DNA from: Victivallales bacterium | Lineage (GTDB): Bacteria > Verrucomicrobiota > Lentisphaeria > Oligosphaerales > Oligosphaeraceae | Length of the DNA: 51,550 nucleotides | Assembly (NCBI GenBank): GCA_017535315.1 | Contig: JAFXUD010000061.1 | Location: 1-51,550 of the forward strand | Reading direction: 5' to 3' | Shown: positions 41,300-49,512 of the stretch, one piece after another | Layout: each line of letters starts with the position of its first letter | Numbering within the stretch: position 1 is the first letter of the stretch | Notes under the pieces: model-generated | Database searches by the model: none | Told to the model about the DNA's origin: nothing | The model's input: only the letters and a program-made list of their open reading frames with translations | Made by a program: the position numbers and the translations under genes

Positions 41300-42706
41300 A
41301 TGGGACAGTCAGAACAGCAGTTGGAATTGAATCTGAACGGAGACAGGCGTTTTGCCGACAAGCTGAAGAATGCTTCGTTTTTCATGATTATGGAGCTGCA
41401 TCCCCGTAGCCGCATGGAAAAAGCGGGGCTTGATGAACTCTTCAAGTTCATCATGGACGATTCGCGTGTATTTGCGACTGCGGTGACGGATCGATGGAAT
41501 GACACGCCTGTCGAGCATTCTATGGAATTGGCGGAGAGTGCAAAGGCCTTGACGGGCAAACCCGTTTTGGCCCTGCTCTCTGGAAAAAACCGCTCTTTTG
41601 AAGAGATTGGTAAGACTTTGGCCAATTACAGGCGCATGGGCGTCCGTGATTTCCTTGCGGTCACTGGCAATTACCTTGACGACGGGCGGGATGGCGTACG
41701 AAATGACTTCCCTGGCAAATATACGGATGCAGTCGATATTGTCCGCCTGGGATTGCAGTCTGGGGACGCCTGCATCGGGTGTGCGGTCAACCCATTCCGA
41801 TACATCCCTGAGGAGTTGTTCGGACAATATACGAAGCTTATCCGCAAGATCAACAACGGGGCTTCATTCGTTGTGGCACAGGGTGGCTGGGATATGAAGA
41901 AATACCAGGAAGTGCTGTGGTTTTTGCGCTCCCGTGAGCTGTTTGTGCCGATGGTCGCAAGGCTGTTTGTGCTGGAGAAGCCCGAGGAAAGGCTTGCCTC
42001 CAATTTGCTGTTCCCTGGCGTGCAGCTGCCACTTTCCTTGATGTCTCAACTAGAACAGGAGCAAGAACTCGATTCAGAGACATTTTTCACGGCACAGGCG
42101 AAGCGCGCCGCCTTTATGGCTGCAGGCTGCCAGTTGATGGGATACAGCGGCATTCAGGTCGCAGGACTGCATGGCGTGCGCGAGTTGGAGACCTTCCTGG
42201 ATTTGTTCGATGGCATGCAGACGCTCTATCCCACCTACAATGCATGGGCGAAGGCATGGCAGGAGCGTTATTCGGGGGTGAACTTTGTGCCCTATGCGCC
42301 TGTCTTCTCCAATCAGGTTCCGTTCTACCTGTATAATGCACTTCTGGATCCGCGATACTCCCAGTTCGACACGGGTTATGCGGTGCCGTCTGAAATAAAG
42401 ATTGCCTTGCCTTCACTAGCCGACCGCGTGCAGTCCAGTCTGGTGGATCCAGATACCCCTGAATGGATCAAAAAGACTGTCACCCACTGGACTGGCAAGG
42501 AGAAGCTGAATCCAGATACCCTGACGCATTGCCTTGGGCTGGAAAACTCCTCCTGCCCGAAACGGCTAACCCAGGGCCCCTGTGGCGGCGCCAAGGCCGA
42601 CGGGATATGCGAGGCCAGCGGTGAACCTTGCTTTTTCCAGAGAATCACGCGCCTGGCGGTCTGGAGCCATCAACTGGAATACATGGAAGATTCCAATCAG
42701 GAATAA
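41300..42706 (+). CDS. MetF-MetV fusion: methylenetetrahydrofolate reductase with MTHFR_C domain
   Basis: A 468-residue protein. Residues about 20-310 resemble the MetF TIM barrel (FFMIMELHPRSR, VRDFLAVTGNYLDDG, IGCAVNPFRY, QGGWDMKK). Residues about 420-445 carry CPKRLTQGPCGGAKADGICE, the Cys-rich signature of the MetV-type MTHFR C-terminal domain that in acetogens is a separate zinc/iron-sulfur subunit. So the two subunits are fused in one chain, and the enzyme may take electrons from a ferredoxin- or NAD-linked partner. The start has GGGGGGAG 10 nt upstream, after the TCTAGA repeats. tsaE follows after 6 bp. Confidence 0.8.
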   Translation: MGQSEQQLELNLNGDRRFADKLKNASFFMIMELHPRSRMEKAGLDELFKFIMDDSRVFATAVTDRWNDTPVEHSMELAESAKALTGKPVLALLSGKNRSFEEIGKTLANYRRMGVRDFLAVTGNYLDDGRDGVRNDFPGKYTDAVDIVRLGLQSGDACIGCAVNPFRYIPEELFGQYTKLIRKINNGASFVVAQGGWDMKKYQEVLWFLRSRELFVPMVARLFVLEKPEERLASNLLFPGVQLPLSLMSQLEQEQELDSETFFTAQAKRAAFMAAGCQLMGYSGIQVAGLHGVRELETFLDLFDGMQTLYPTYNAWAKAWQERYSGVNFVPYAPVFSNQVPFYLYNALLDPRYSQFDTGYAVPSEIKIALPSLADRVQSSLVDPDTPEWIKKTVTHWTGKEKLNPDTLTHCLGLENSSCPKRLTQGPCGGAKADGICEASGEPCFFQRITRLAVWSHQLEYMEDSNQE

Positions 42707-42712
42707 TTGGAG

Positions 42713-43201
42713 ATGCTGTATAGTTCGTCAGAGGAGGCGACGCTTGAACTGGGCGTCAGGGTTGCATCAAGGCTTTCTTGGGGGCAGACGCTCGCGCTTT
42801 ACGGTGACCTTGGGGCGGGAAAAACCGTTTTCAGCCGAGGAATTGCACGCGGGCTGGGTGTGACAGAAGCCATCACCAGCCCCACCTTCACCATTGTGCA
42901 GGAATATAGGCTTCCTGAACGCCATTTCCTTTTTCACCTGGACATGTACCGCATCGACAATGAGGAGGCCGCCTTGGCCTTTGGAATCGAGGATTTCCTT
43001 TTTGCTCCAGATGCCGTTACGGTAGTCGAGTGGCCCGAACGCATCAAGGGATTGCTGCCCGAAGAGGATACCCTGTTTGTTTCACTGGAGCATAAGGGGG
43101 AGGCGTTGCGGCAAATCACGCTGCCTGATACTTTGGAGCAGGTCCTGCTGAAGGATGGCCTGCCTGAGGGTATCAAGCCTGTTGTGTGCGCCGCGCTTTA
43201 G
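42713..43201 (+). CDS. tsaE: tRNA threonylcarbamoyladenosine biosynthesis ATPase TsaE
   Basis: A 162-residue P-loop ATPase. GDLGAGKT (31-38) is the Walker A motif, SPTF (about 57-60) is the switch region, and HLDMYRID (about 74-81) with VVEWPERI (about 101-108) are TsaE signatures. TsaE works with TsaB and TsaD to place t6A at position 37 of ANN-decoding tRNAs. The frame is also open from a TTG at 42707; ATG at 42713 is preferred because it has AGGA 10 nt upstream. It is followed by MITE-like copy 2 and a bidirectional terminator. Confidence 0.9.
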   Translation: MLYSSSEEATLELGVRVASRLSWGQTLALYGDLGAGKTVFSRGIARGLGVTEAITSPTFTIVQEYRLPERHFLFHLDMYRIDNEEAALAFGIEDFLFAPDAVTVVEWPERIKGLLPEEDTLFVSLEHKGEALRQITLPDTLEQVLLKDGLPEGIKPVVCAAL

Positions 43202-43271
43202 TGTGGCGGCGTGCCATGCTTTCCCGACGTTGAGCGGCAGGCACAGGACAGCTGGTGCGTGGAAAAAGAAA

Positions 43272-43522
43272 GGGAATTATATACTTTAGTTGCCGATTGG
43301 ACTTTACCCACAGAGAAGAGTCGCGTAGAGCCGCGTAAGCGGCGGCAAGAGCATAGCCGTGGGTAGAGCGAAGCCGCGACAGCGGCGAAGCGAAACCCAC
43401 GGTCAGATGCCCACCCCAGTCCCCGTGCGCCTTGCCGCGTAGTGCAGCGAAGCGGCAAGGCGCATCCAGGCCATCGACCAATGAAGGATAATGTCATCAG
43501 GAAACTCAAATATATAATTCCC
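43272..43522. mobile_element. MITE-like element, copy 2 (251 bp)
   Basis: Ends GGGAATTATATACTTTAG and CTCAAATATATAATTCCC. Flanks AAAAGAAA (43264-43271) and AAAAGCAA (43523-43530) match 7 of 8, an imperfect target duplication. Opposite orientation to copy 1. Internal hairpins CGTGGGT/ACCCACG and TGCGCCTTGCCGC/GCGGCAAGGCGCA. The right flank is the left foot of a terminator hairpin. No coding content. Confidence 0.85.
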
Positions 43523-43574
43523 AAAAGCAAGGGGCGAAAGGTGTTCAAAAACCGCCTTTCGCCCCTTGCTTTTT
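43523..43574. terminator. Bidirectional terminator between tsaE and the oxidoreductase operon
   Basis: Perfect 19-bp arms AAAAGCAAGGGGCGAAAGG (43523-43541) and its complement (43555-43573) with a 13-nt loop. A-tract on one side and T-tract on the other make it work in both directions. 43575-43598 is a fragment of the 9-bp-unit repeat seen at 23243. Confidence 0.9.
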
Positions 43575-43615
43575 CGCTTATATCGCTTTTATCCCTTTAG
43601 GGGGTGTCTTTGTCT

Positions 43616-45043
43616 TTACTTCACGTTCTCGCGCACCCACTTCCTCGCATATTCGAGGACTTCGATGTTCATCGGGATGAGTTTCGGCTTCTTGGCGAAC
43701 TGCGCCTCCAGTGCGCGCTTAAAGGCCTCTGCGGGGAGGCGAGTGATGCCCAGCTCCAGCATAACGCCGAACATGATGGTGTTGGCCCCCTTGGGATTGC
43801 CAGCTGCATCGGCCAGATCCTGCGCAGGGACTGCCACGCCACGGACGCCTTCGGGTATTTCCACATCGCCCATGATGGAATCGTACATGATGGTGCCGCC
43901 AGGAACCACGTCGTTCTTGAACTTCTCAAGAGACGGCCTGTTGAGGGCGACCAGCAGGTTGGGGTGATAGACGACGGGCGAGCCGATGGTCTCGCCAGAG
44001 ACGATGACGGAGCAGTTGGAGGTGCCGCCGCGCTGTTCTGGACCATACGAAGGATACCACGAAACCTGTTTGCCGACTGCCTGGGCTGCTGCCGTGAGCA
44101 TCGTGCCGAGGCTCAGGACGCCCTGGCCGCCGAAACCAGAAATCTTCACTTGGGCTTCGCCGAAGTTCGGGTCGTCGTTCTCCTGCGTGGCGGGCAGGGA
44201 GGCCAGGTCGAAGGCCTTCGCCAGCGCCTCGTCCGTGAAATCGCTCTTGGCACGCTCGATGGGCTGCGCCTCTTCGGTGCGGTCGCGGAAGTTCTGGATG
44301 GGGAACTCCTTGGCCATCTCCTCGTTGATCCACTCGTTGTTCAGAACAGAGGACTTGCCCAGGTTGGTGGGGCAGGGGGAGAGGACTTCGACGAAGGTGT
44401 AGCCCTTGCCTTCCTTCTGAATCTGCAACGCCTTGCGGATGGCAGCGCGGGCCCCGCGGATGTGCTTCGGGTCGGAGAGTGCAACGCGCTCCACGAACAC
44501 AGGGGCCTTCAGGCTGCTGATGAGCTCGCACATGTGCAGGGGGTAGCCCTGGGTCATGGGGTCGCGCCCATCGGGGCAGGTGACGGTCTTCTCGCCAACG
44601 AGCGTGGTGGGGGCCATCTGGCCGCCTGTCATGCCATAGACGGTGTTGTTCACGAAGAAGACGGCGATTTTCTCGCCGCGGTTGGCTGCCTGAAGGGTCT
44701 CGTTGAGGCCGATAGAGGCCAGGTCGCCATCGCCCTGGTAGGAGATGACAACCTTGTCCGTCGCGCGGGAGACGCCTGTGGCGACGGCGGGCGCGCGCCC
44801 GTGGGCAACCTGAATGTTGCCGCAGTCGAAGTAGTAGTAGGCGAAGACGGCGCAGCCGACAGGGCTGATCATCACCGCACGGTCCTGGAGCTCCAGGTCA
44901 GCGAGGGCTTCGCCAATGAGTTTGTGGAGGACGCCGTGCCCGCAGCCAGGGCAGTAGTGGGTGGCGGAGGGGGCGGGGTTGTTCTCACCCTTGCGGGGGA
45001 ACTTGTCATATATGCCTTTTGTACGAATGATTCTTTCTGTCAT
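43616..45043 (-). CDS. 2-oxoacid:ferredoxin oxidoreductase, fused beta (TPP) and gamma subunits
   Basis: A 475-residue fusion. Residues 1-about 275 are the thiamine-diphosphate beta subunit ([11 protein letters not shown] near 29-38, [27 protein letters not shown]); residues 298-475 are the gamma subunit ([27 protein letters not shown]). With alpha and a ferredoxin it oxidatively decarboxylates a 2-oxoacid to acyl-CoA, reducing ferredoxin. Family best fits are VorAC/KorBC types (branched-chain or 2-oxoglutarate); pyruvate is less likely. In most bacteria beta and gamma are separate. Last gene of the operon; gap to alpha 27 bp. Confidence 0.9.
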   Translation of the reverse strand: MTERIIRTKGIYDKFPRKGENNPAPSATHYCPGCGHGVLHKLIGEALADLELQDRAVMISPVGCAVFAYYYFDCGNIQVAHGRAPAVATGVSRATDKVVISYQGDGDLASIGLNETLQAANRGEKIAVFFVNNTVYGMTGGQMAPTTLVGEKTVTCPDGRDPMTQGYPLHMCELISSLKAPVFVERVALSDPKHIRGARAAIRKALQIQKEGKGYTFVEVLSPCPTNLGKSSVLNNEWINEEMAKEFPIQNFRDRTEEAQPIERAKSDFTDEALAKAFDLASLPATQENDDPNFGEAQVKISGFGGQGVLSLGTMLTAAAQAVGKQVSWYPSYGPEQRGGTSNCSVIVSGETIGSPVVYHPNLLVALNRPSLEKFKNDVVPGGTIMYDSIMGDVEIPEGVRGVAVPAQDLADAAGNPKGANTIMFGVMLELGITRLPAEAFKRALEAQFAKKPKLIPMNIEVLEYARKWVRENVK

Positions 45044-45070
45044 GGTCTTATCCTCGTGATGGTAGCAGGG

Positions 45071-46120
45071 TTACTTTGCAAGGGCATGGATTTTGTCCAT
45101 CACCTGGTCGAGGGTAATGAGGTTGCCGCCGAGGCGGCTGACCAGTTCGACGGGGCGAGAGCAATTGATGGCGAGGCGCACATCGTCGGCCATCTGGCCG
45201 TTGCTCATCTCGACGCTGATGAAGGAGGCGCCCTTGTCGGCGAGGGCCTTCAACTGCTTCTTCGGGAACGGGGAGAGGGTGATGGGGCGGAAGAGCCCGA
45301 CCTTGATGCCCTCCTTGCGTGCCGTGTCCATTGCGGTTTTGGCGATGCGGGAGCTGATGCCGTAGGCGACGAGGACGATGTCGGCGTCGTCCGTGGCGGT
45401 CTGCTGGCAGCGCGTCTCCGCCTCAGCGATCTTCGCGTATTTTTCCTGAAGACGGTTGTTGAAGGTCTCGAGCTGCTGGAAGTCGAGGAAGATGCTGGTG
45501 ACGAGGTTCTTGCGCGTCTCTGGCGTGCCTGCGACTGCCCACGAGGTATCGATGGTGGGCTGGACAGCCTTCTCGGGGAAGGTGAAGGATTCCATAAGCT
45601 GGCCCATCACGCCGTCGGCCAGCACGTAGGTGGGTGTGCGCCACTTGAAGGCCAGGTCGAAGGCCAGCATGGTCAGGTCGCACATCTCCTGGACACTGTT
45701 GGGCGCTAGAACGATGGGCTTGTAGTTGCCGTGGCCGCCGCCCTTGACAACCTGGTTGTAGTCGCCCTGCTCGGGACCGATGTTGCCCAGGCCAGGCCCT
45801 GCGCGCATGATGTCAACGATGACGCAGGGAAGTTCTGCGCCAGCCATATAGGAGATGCCTTCCTGCATCAGGCTGATGCCTGGGCCAGAGGAGGCGGTGA
45901 AGACTCTGTGACCTGTGGAGGCGGCACCATAGCACATGTTGATGGAGGCCTCTTCTGATTCTGCCTGGACGAACTTGCGTCCCAGTTTCGGATAGTACTT
46001 GGAGGCTTCGTGGAGCACTTCGCTGGCGGGTGTGATGGGGTATCCGAAGTAGCAGTCGGAACCCGCGTACAACGCGCCAATAACCACGGCCGTGTTTCCT
46101 TTTACCAGTTTTTTTGCCAT
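45071..46120 (-). CDS. 2-oxoacid:ferredoxin oxidoreductase alpha subunit (VorB/KorA type)
   Basis: A 349-residue subunit. [17 protein letters not shown] (27-43) and the [19 protein letters not shown] segment (about 53-70, with the conserved Glu) form the pyrimidine-binding half of the TPP site. [16 protein letters not shown] and [16 protein letters not shown] are family marks. The sequence is close to VorB of 3-methyl-2-oxobutanoate:ferredoxin oxidoreductases; with butyrate kinase nearby, branched-chain 2-oxoacids are a sensible substrate guess. It lies between the ferredoxin (40 bp upstream) and the beta-gamma fusion. Confidence 0.9.
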   Translation of the reverse strand: MAKKLVKGNTAVVIGALYAGSDCYFGYPITPASEVLHEASKYYPKLGRKFVQAESEEASINMCYGAASTGHRVFTASSGPGISLMQEGISYMAGAELPCVIVDIMRAGPGLGNIGPEQGDYNQVVKGGGHGNYKPIVLAPNSVQEMCDLTMLAFDLAFKWRTPTYVLADGVMGQLMESFTFPEKAVQPTIDTSWAVAGTPETRKNLVTSIFLDFQQLETFNNRLQEKYAKIAEAETRCQQTATDDADIVLVAYGISSRIAKTAMDTARKEGIKVGLFRPITLSPFPKKQLKALADKGASFISVEMSNGQMADDVRLAINCSRPVELVSRLGGNLITLDQVMDKIHALAK

Positions 46121-46160
46121 ACTCTTTTGCCTTATGTGAATCGGTTAGTTGAAAGACGTG

Positions 46161-46391
46161 TTATTTGGCTGGGATGTGAATCTCAAGCGCGTGCGGTTCG
46201 GGGCATGTATAGAAGCAGGTGGCGCATCCAATGCAGCCTTCACCAGCGTAAACGGCGGCCTTGTAGCCGCGGGCGTTCAGCACGTTGCCGATGGAAAGCA
46301 CCTTCTTGGGGCAGGCGTCAACGCAGCGCCCGCAGGATTTGCATTCCAGGCTGTTGATGACAGGGTAAGGTTTTGTTTTGTCGATTTCCAT
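46161..46391 (-). CDS. 2[4Fe-4S] ferredoxin subunit (VorD/KorD type)
   Basis: A 76-residue ferredoxin with two CxxCxxCxxxC(P) sets: CKSCGRCVDACP and CIGCATCFYTCP. It is the electron-accepting delta subunit of the 2-oxoacid oxidoreductase encoded downstream. The start at 46391 has GAGGAG 10 nt upstream; the ATG at 46409 would place that site inside its own codons, so it is rejected. First gene of the operon, with its own promoter. Confidence 0.9.
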   Translation of the reverse strand: MEIDKTKPYPVINSLECKSCGRCVDACPKKVLSIGNVLNARGYKAAVYAGEGCIGCATCFYTCPEPHALEIHIPAK

Positions 46392-46447
46392 TGAGAAAAA
46401 ACTCCTCATTGTCTTGGGAGGAATGGTCTCCTCCCATATTTCCTTGC

Positions 46448-46503
46448 GTCTATGGTCATAAAAACATAGACCATTAATATAGCATATTTTTAAGATATTT
46501 CAC
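46448..46503 (-). promoter_or_regulatory. Promoter and leader hairpin of the 2-oxoacid oxidoreductase operon
   Basis: Minus strand GTGAAA (46498-46503), 16-nt spacer ending in TGC, TATATT (46476-46481). The early leader can fold GTCTATG (46448-46454) with CATAGAC (46465-46471), which may stabilise the mRNA 5' end. Confidence 0.5.
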
Positions 46504-46534
46504 CACATGGAGGGGATATTGGCGGGGAAGGGGG

Positions 46535-46655
46535 GAATAGGGACGGGAGAGACGGGAGGGACTGGAGGGACAGACAGAAAGGACAATGAATTGTCTTAAG
46601 ACTCTTCTCCATCTTTCCTGTCCCTCACGTCCCTCCTGTCCCTCCCGTCCCTTTT
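46535..46655. repeat. Hairpin built of 9-bp tandem units (copy 4)
   Basis: Left arm GGGACGGGA, GAGACGGGA, GGGACTGGA, GGGACAGAC (46541-46576); right arm CTTTCCTGT, CCCTCACGT, CCCTCCTGT, CCCTCCCGT, CCC (46612-46653). The loop region has a small palindrome AATTGTCTTAAGAC. It begins 18 bp after the pta stop (minus strand) and ends before the ferredoxin promoter. Confidence 0.75.
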
Positions 46656-46670
46656 AAGCTCTAAAGACCA

Positions 46671-47666
46671 TCACCCCTGAGCCTGTACGGCCGTCAGGGC
46701 GACCGTTGCGACGATGTCATCGACGGAGCAGCCGCGGGACAGGTCGTTGCACGGCTTTGCAAGCCCCTGCAGGACGGCGTATGCCTCTGCGCCGCCAATG
46801 CGCTGCGTCAGTTTGTAGCCGATGTTTCCTGCCTGCAGATCGGGGAATATCAATACATTGGCATATCCAGCAACAGGACTTCCCTTGGCCTTGGATGCGC
46901 CAATCTCGGGTATCAGGGCCGCGTCAAGCTGCAGTTCGCCGTCCAGGGCCAGATTGGGTGCCAGTTCATGGGCGATGCGGGTTGCCTCCTGGACCTTGGT
47001 CACCAGCTCATGCTTGGCGCTTCCCTTGGTGGAGAAGGAGAGAAGCGCGACCTTGGGTTCTTCAATGCCGCACAGGGTACGGGCTGTCTCCGCGGCTGAG
47101 ACGGCGATGTGCGCCAGCTCCTCAGCGGTGGGGCAGGGGACTACGACGCAGTCGGAGTACACCAGCAGGCCTTTGTGTCCCAGGCTCTTGTTGGGGCAGT
47201 CCAGCAGGAAGCTGGATGACACCACCTTAATGCCAGGCTTTGTCTTGATGATTTGCAGGGCAGGGCGGAGCATGTCCCCCGTCGTGTGGACGGCACCTGA
47301 AACAAGCCCGTCCGCATCGTCCAATTTGACCATCATGATGCCGTAATACATCGGATCCTGCACAAGTTTCGCCGCCTGCTCCTCGGTTACTCCCTTTGCC
47401 TTGCGCAGTTCATAGAGGCTTTGCGCGTATGCGGAGGCCTTGGGGTTGTCCAGCGGGTTGATAATCTCAATGCCACCAATATCAACGCCCGCATTGTCCG
47501 CAACGGTTTTGATGCGGTCGGGCGCGCCTAGGAGAATGGGGGTTGCAAGCTTTTCCTTCAGAAGCTTTGCCGCCGCCTGGACGGTGCGCGGCTCATCTCC
47601 CTCAGGCAGGACGATTCTCTTGATGCATTGACGGGCTTTAACCTTGACTTGGTCGATTATTCCCAT
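46671..47666 (-). CDS. pta: Phosphate acetyltransferase
   Basis: A 331-residue Pta (short form, without the N-terminal domains of E. coli Pta). SFSTKGSAKHELVTKVQEAT and the C-terminal GSPVAGYANVLIFPDLQAGN with GYKLTQRIGGAEAYA are diagnostic. It converts acyl-CoA and phosphate to acyl-phosphate. Paired here with butyrate kinase rather than acetate kinase, so it may also serve butyryl- or branched acyl-CoA. GAGGA precedes the ATG. The reading frame stays open upstream to 47930 through MITE-like copy 3; those 88 residues are not part of the gene. Confidence 0.92.
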   Translation of the reverse strand: MGIIDQVKVKARQCIKRIVLPEGDEPRTVQAAAKLLKEKLATPILLGAPDRIKTVADNAGVDIGGIEIINPLDNPKASAYAQSLYELRKAKGVTEEQAAKLVQDPMYYGIMMVKLDDADGLVSGAVHTTGDMLRPALQIIKTKPGIKVVSSSFLLDCPNKSLGHKGLLVYSDCVVVPCPTAEELAHIAVSAAETARTLCGIEEPKVALLSFSTKGSAKHELVTKVQEATRIAHELAPNLALDGELQLDAALIPEIGASKAKGSPVAGYANVLIFPDLQAGNIGYKLTQRIGGAEAYAVLQGLAKPCNDLSRGCSVDDIVATVALTAVQAQG

Positions 47667-47720
47667 GGTCTTCCTCGCTTTGTTGAAAATATACAGGTTG
47701 GATAAGGAACTGGCGATGAC

Positions 47721-47751
47721 GCCTGCATCACAGATGCAGGCTGCTTTTTTT
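47721..47751 (+). terminator. Terminator-like hairpin pointing against the operon
   Basis: GCCTGCATC (47721-47729), loop ACA, GATGCAGGC (47733-47741), TGC, then seven T (47745-47751). It would stop plus-strand transcripts, although pta and buk are both on the minus strand, so it may block antisense transcription. MITE-like copy 3 starts directly after its T-tract. Confidence 0.6.
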
Positions 47752-47753
47752 GG

Positions 47754-47992
47754 GGGAATTATATACTTTAGTTGCCGATTGGACTTTACCCACAGAGAAG
47801 AGCCGCGTAAGCGGCGGCAAGAGCATAGCCGTGGGTAGAGCGAAGCCGCGATAGCGGCGAAGCGAAACCCACGGTCAGATGCCCACCCAAGTCCCCGTGC
47901 GCCTTGCCGCATAGCGCAGCGAAGCGGCAAGGCGCATCCAGGCCATCGAGCAATGAAGGATATGTCATCAGGAAACTCAAGTATATAATTCC
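47754..47992. mobile_element. MITE-like element, copy 3 (239 bp)
   Basis: Ends GGGAATTATATACTTTAG and CTCAAGTATATAATTCC. Nearly identical to copy 2 along its length. The target duplication is unclear: TTTTTTGG precedes the element and recurs at 47998-48005, but 5 bp (TTTTG) intervene. It lies between buk and pta, against the terminator hairpin. No coding content. Confidence 0.82.
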
Positions 47993-48009
47993 TTTTGTTT
48001 TTTGGGGTA

Positions 48010-49134
48010 TCAGAGCCCGATGGAGGCGAAACCCTGCCAGACGGGTTTGCCCGAGTAGGTCAAAATCGGCGCCTCGCCACGCAGTGCCCTGAGGACTGAC
48101 AGTGCCAGGGCATCCTGCTCCATTTCACCTGGATAGACGCTGATCGGGGCAATCCATCCGCAGTGCTTCTGGATGCCGTCCGTTATATCCTGGAAACGCA
48201 TCAGGCCGCCTGTCAGCAGGATGCCATCGACCTTTCCGCAGAGAACCGCACTCATCTCCCCGATTTGCTTGCATATCTGGTAGATCATCGTGTTCCACAC
48301 GAGTGACGCCTTTGGGTCGCCTTTTTCAACTTGTTTGTGAATGACGTCCGAATCTGCTGTGCCAAAGAGGCTGACGAAGCCGCCTGCCCTGGAGCACATC
48401 AGTCGTGCCTCCTTTACAGAATGTGCGTCAATGTAGTCCAGAAGCGCCAGGACTGGCACGCTGCCGATGCGGGTTGGCGTGAAGGCTCCCTCGCCGTCTG
48501 CGCCCATATTGCCGTCAACCATGCGTCCATGGTCGTGGGCGCTGACGGTTATGCCGCCGTCGATGTGGGCCACGATGAAATTGCATTCCTCGTAGCGTCG
48601 CCCCAGTTTTGCCGCGTGGAACTCTGCGACGGCCTTCTGGTTGAGAACATGGGAGTGGGAGGTGCGATAGACCCCCTTGATGCCCGTGAGGCGGGCGTAG
48701 TCGCTGTATTCATCCACGTTGGTTGGGTTCAGGGTGTAGGCATTGCGGCCAAATTCCTGTGCGAACTTCCAAGCCAGCATGACTCCCAGTTTTGCAGGAT
48801 GTTCGCTGCCGCCGACGGCGGCGACTGTGTCATCATACAGGCGTTGGTCAACGGTCGTCACGCCGCCAGGCTGTGAATAGGCGCTTCCGCCGCGCCCGAC
48901 GAACACGTCGATTTCCGCTGGTGAAACGCCGTAGTCCTTGAGCATGTCAAGGATGACCTGATAGCGGAATGGGATCTGGTCGTTAACATGGGGATATTGC
49001 AGGAGAATCGGCGCATCATGGAAAACGCTTTTCTCGAAAAGGGAGGTCTCATTCTCGTAAAGGCTGACTTTTGTTGAGGTGGAACCTGGATTAATAACGA
49101 GTATTTTTATCTTTTGTTCAGTTTGTGCGTCCAT
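48010..49134 (-). CDS. buk: Butyrate kinase
   Basis: A 374-residue member of the acetokinase family. ILVINPGSTSTKVSLYENE (11-29) binds phosphate, and IVAHIDGGITVSAHDHGRMV and GILLTGGLM are typical Buk motifs; GEGAFTPTRIG matches butyrate rather than acetate kinase. It makes ATP and butyrate (or isobutyrate/isovalerate) from the acyl-phosphate. Expected length about 355; this has an N-terminal extension of about nine residues. First of the fermentation genes on the minus strand; MITE-like copy 3 separates it from pta. Confidence 0.92.
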   Translation of the reverse strand: MDAQTEQKIKILVINPGSTSTKVSLYENETSLFEKSVFHDAPILLQYPHVNDQIPFRYQVILDMLKDYGVSPAEIDVFVGRGGSAYSQPGGVTTVDQRLYDDTVAAVGGSEHPAKLGVMLAWKFAQEFGRNAYTLNPTNVDEYSDYARLTGIKGVYRTSHSHVLNQKAVAEFHAAKLGRRYEECNFIVAHIDGGITVSAHDHGRMVDGNMGADGEGAFTPTRIGSVPVLALLDYIDAHSVKEARLMCSRAGGFVSLFGTADSDVIHKQVEKGDPKASLVWNTMIYQICKQIGEMSAVLCGKVDGILLTGGLMRFQDITDGIQKHCGWIAPISVYPGEMEQDALALSVLRALRGEAPILTYSGKPVWQGFASIGL

Positions 49135-49177
49135 TGTGATTGTCCCAAGCCTGTTTAATTCATTTCCCCCATAATAA

Positions 49178-49205
49178 AATATAGCATATTGGACGCTTTT
49201 TTCCA
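49178..49205 (-). promoter_or_regulatory. Candidate promoter of buk
   Basis: Minus strand TGGAAA (49200-49205), 16-nt spacer ending in TGC, TATATT (49178-49183). Leader of about 40 nt. Confidence 0.45.
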
Positions 49206-49235
49206 GCTTATCTGCTGAAATGTCTCACCTATTGA

Positions 49236-49378
49236 AAAGCGCCGTAGGCGCGATAAAACCTAGGCTTGGGTGGAGCGAGCGCCTTTGACGCGAGCGAAAC
49301 CCACGGGCAGGCGACACCCCAGTTCCTTTGCGCCGTGCCGCATAGCGTTGCGAAGCGGCAAGGCGCAGAAAAGCCAGC
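49236..49378. repeat. Hairpin-rich repeat, diverged core copy
   Basis: GCGCC-GTA-GGCGC (49239-49251), a CCCACGGGCAGG segment and TGCGCCGTGCCGC/GCGGCAAGGCGCA-type arms (49329-49367) align with the core at 40561-40690 and, more loosely, with the MITE-like elements. It lacks the GGGAATTATATAC ends. It lies in the 378-bp gap between buk and tmRNA, together with the promoters of both. Confidence 0.7.
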
Positions 49379-49446
49379 GGGTATTATCAATCGCTGAGGG
49401 ATTACTGTCTGCTGGAAAATTTTAGCGTTATTTTTGACATATTGAT

Positions 49447-49474
49447 TTGACTTTTGAGCATTTGTAGATATATT
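49447..49474 (+). promoter_or_regulatory. Promoter of ssrA
   Basis: TTGACT (49447-49452), 16-nt spacer, TATATT (49469-49474). The transcript would start near 49481, about 30 nt before the mature tmRNA end, and be trimmed by RNase P. Confidence 0.6.
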
Positions 49475-49512
49475 ATAGCCCATCGTTTCGCTTCATAACG
49501 AAATTGATTATT

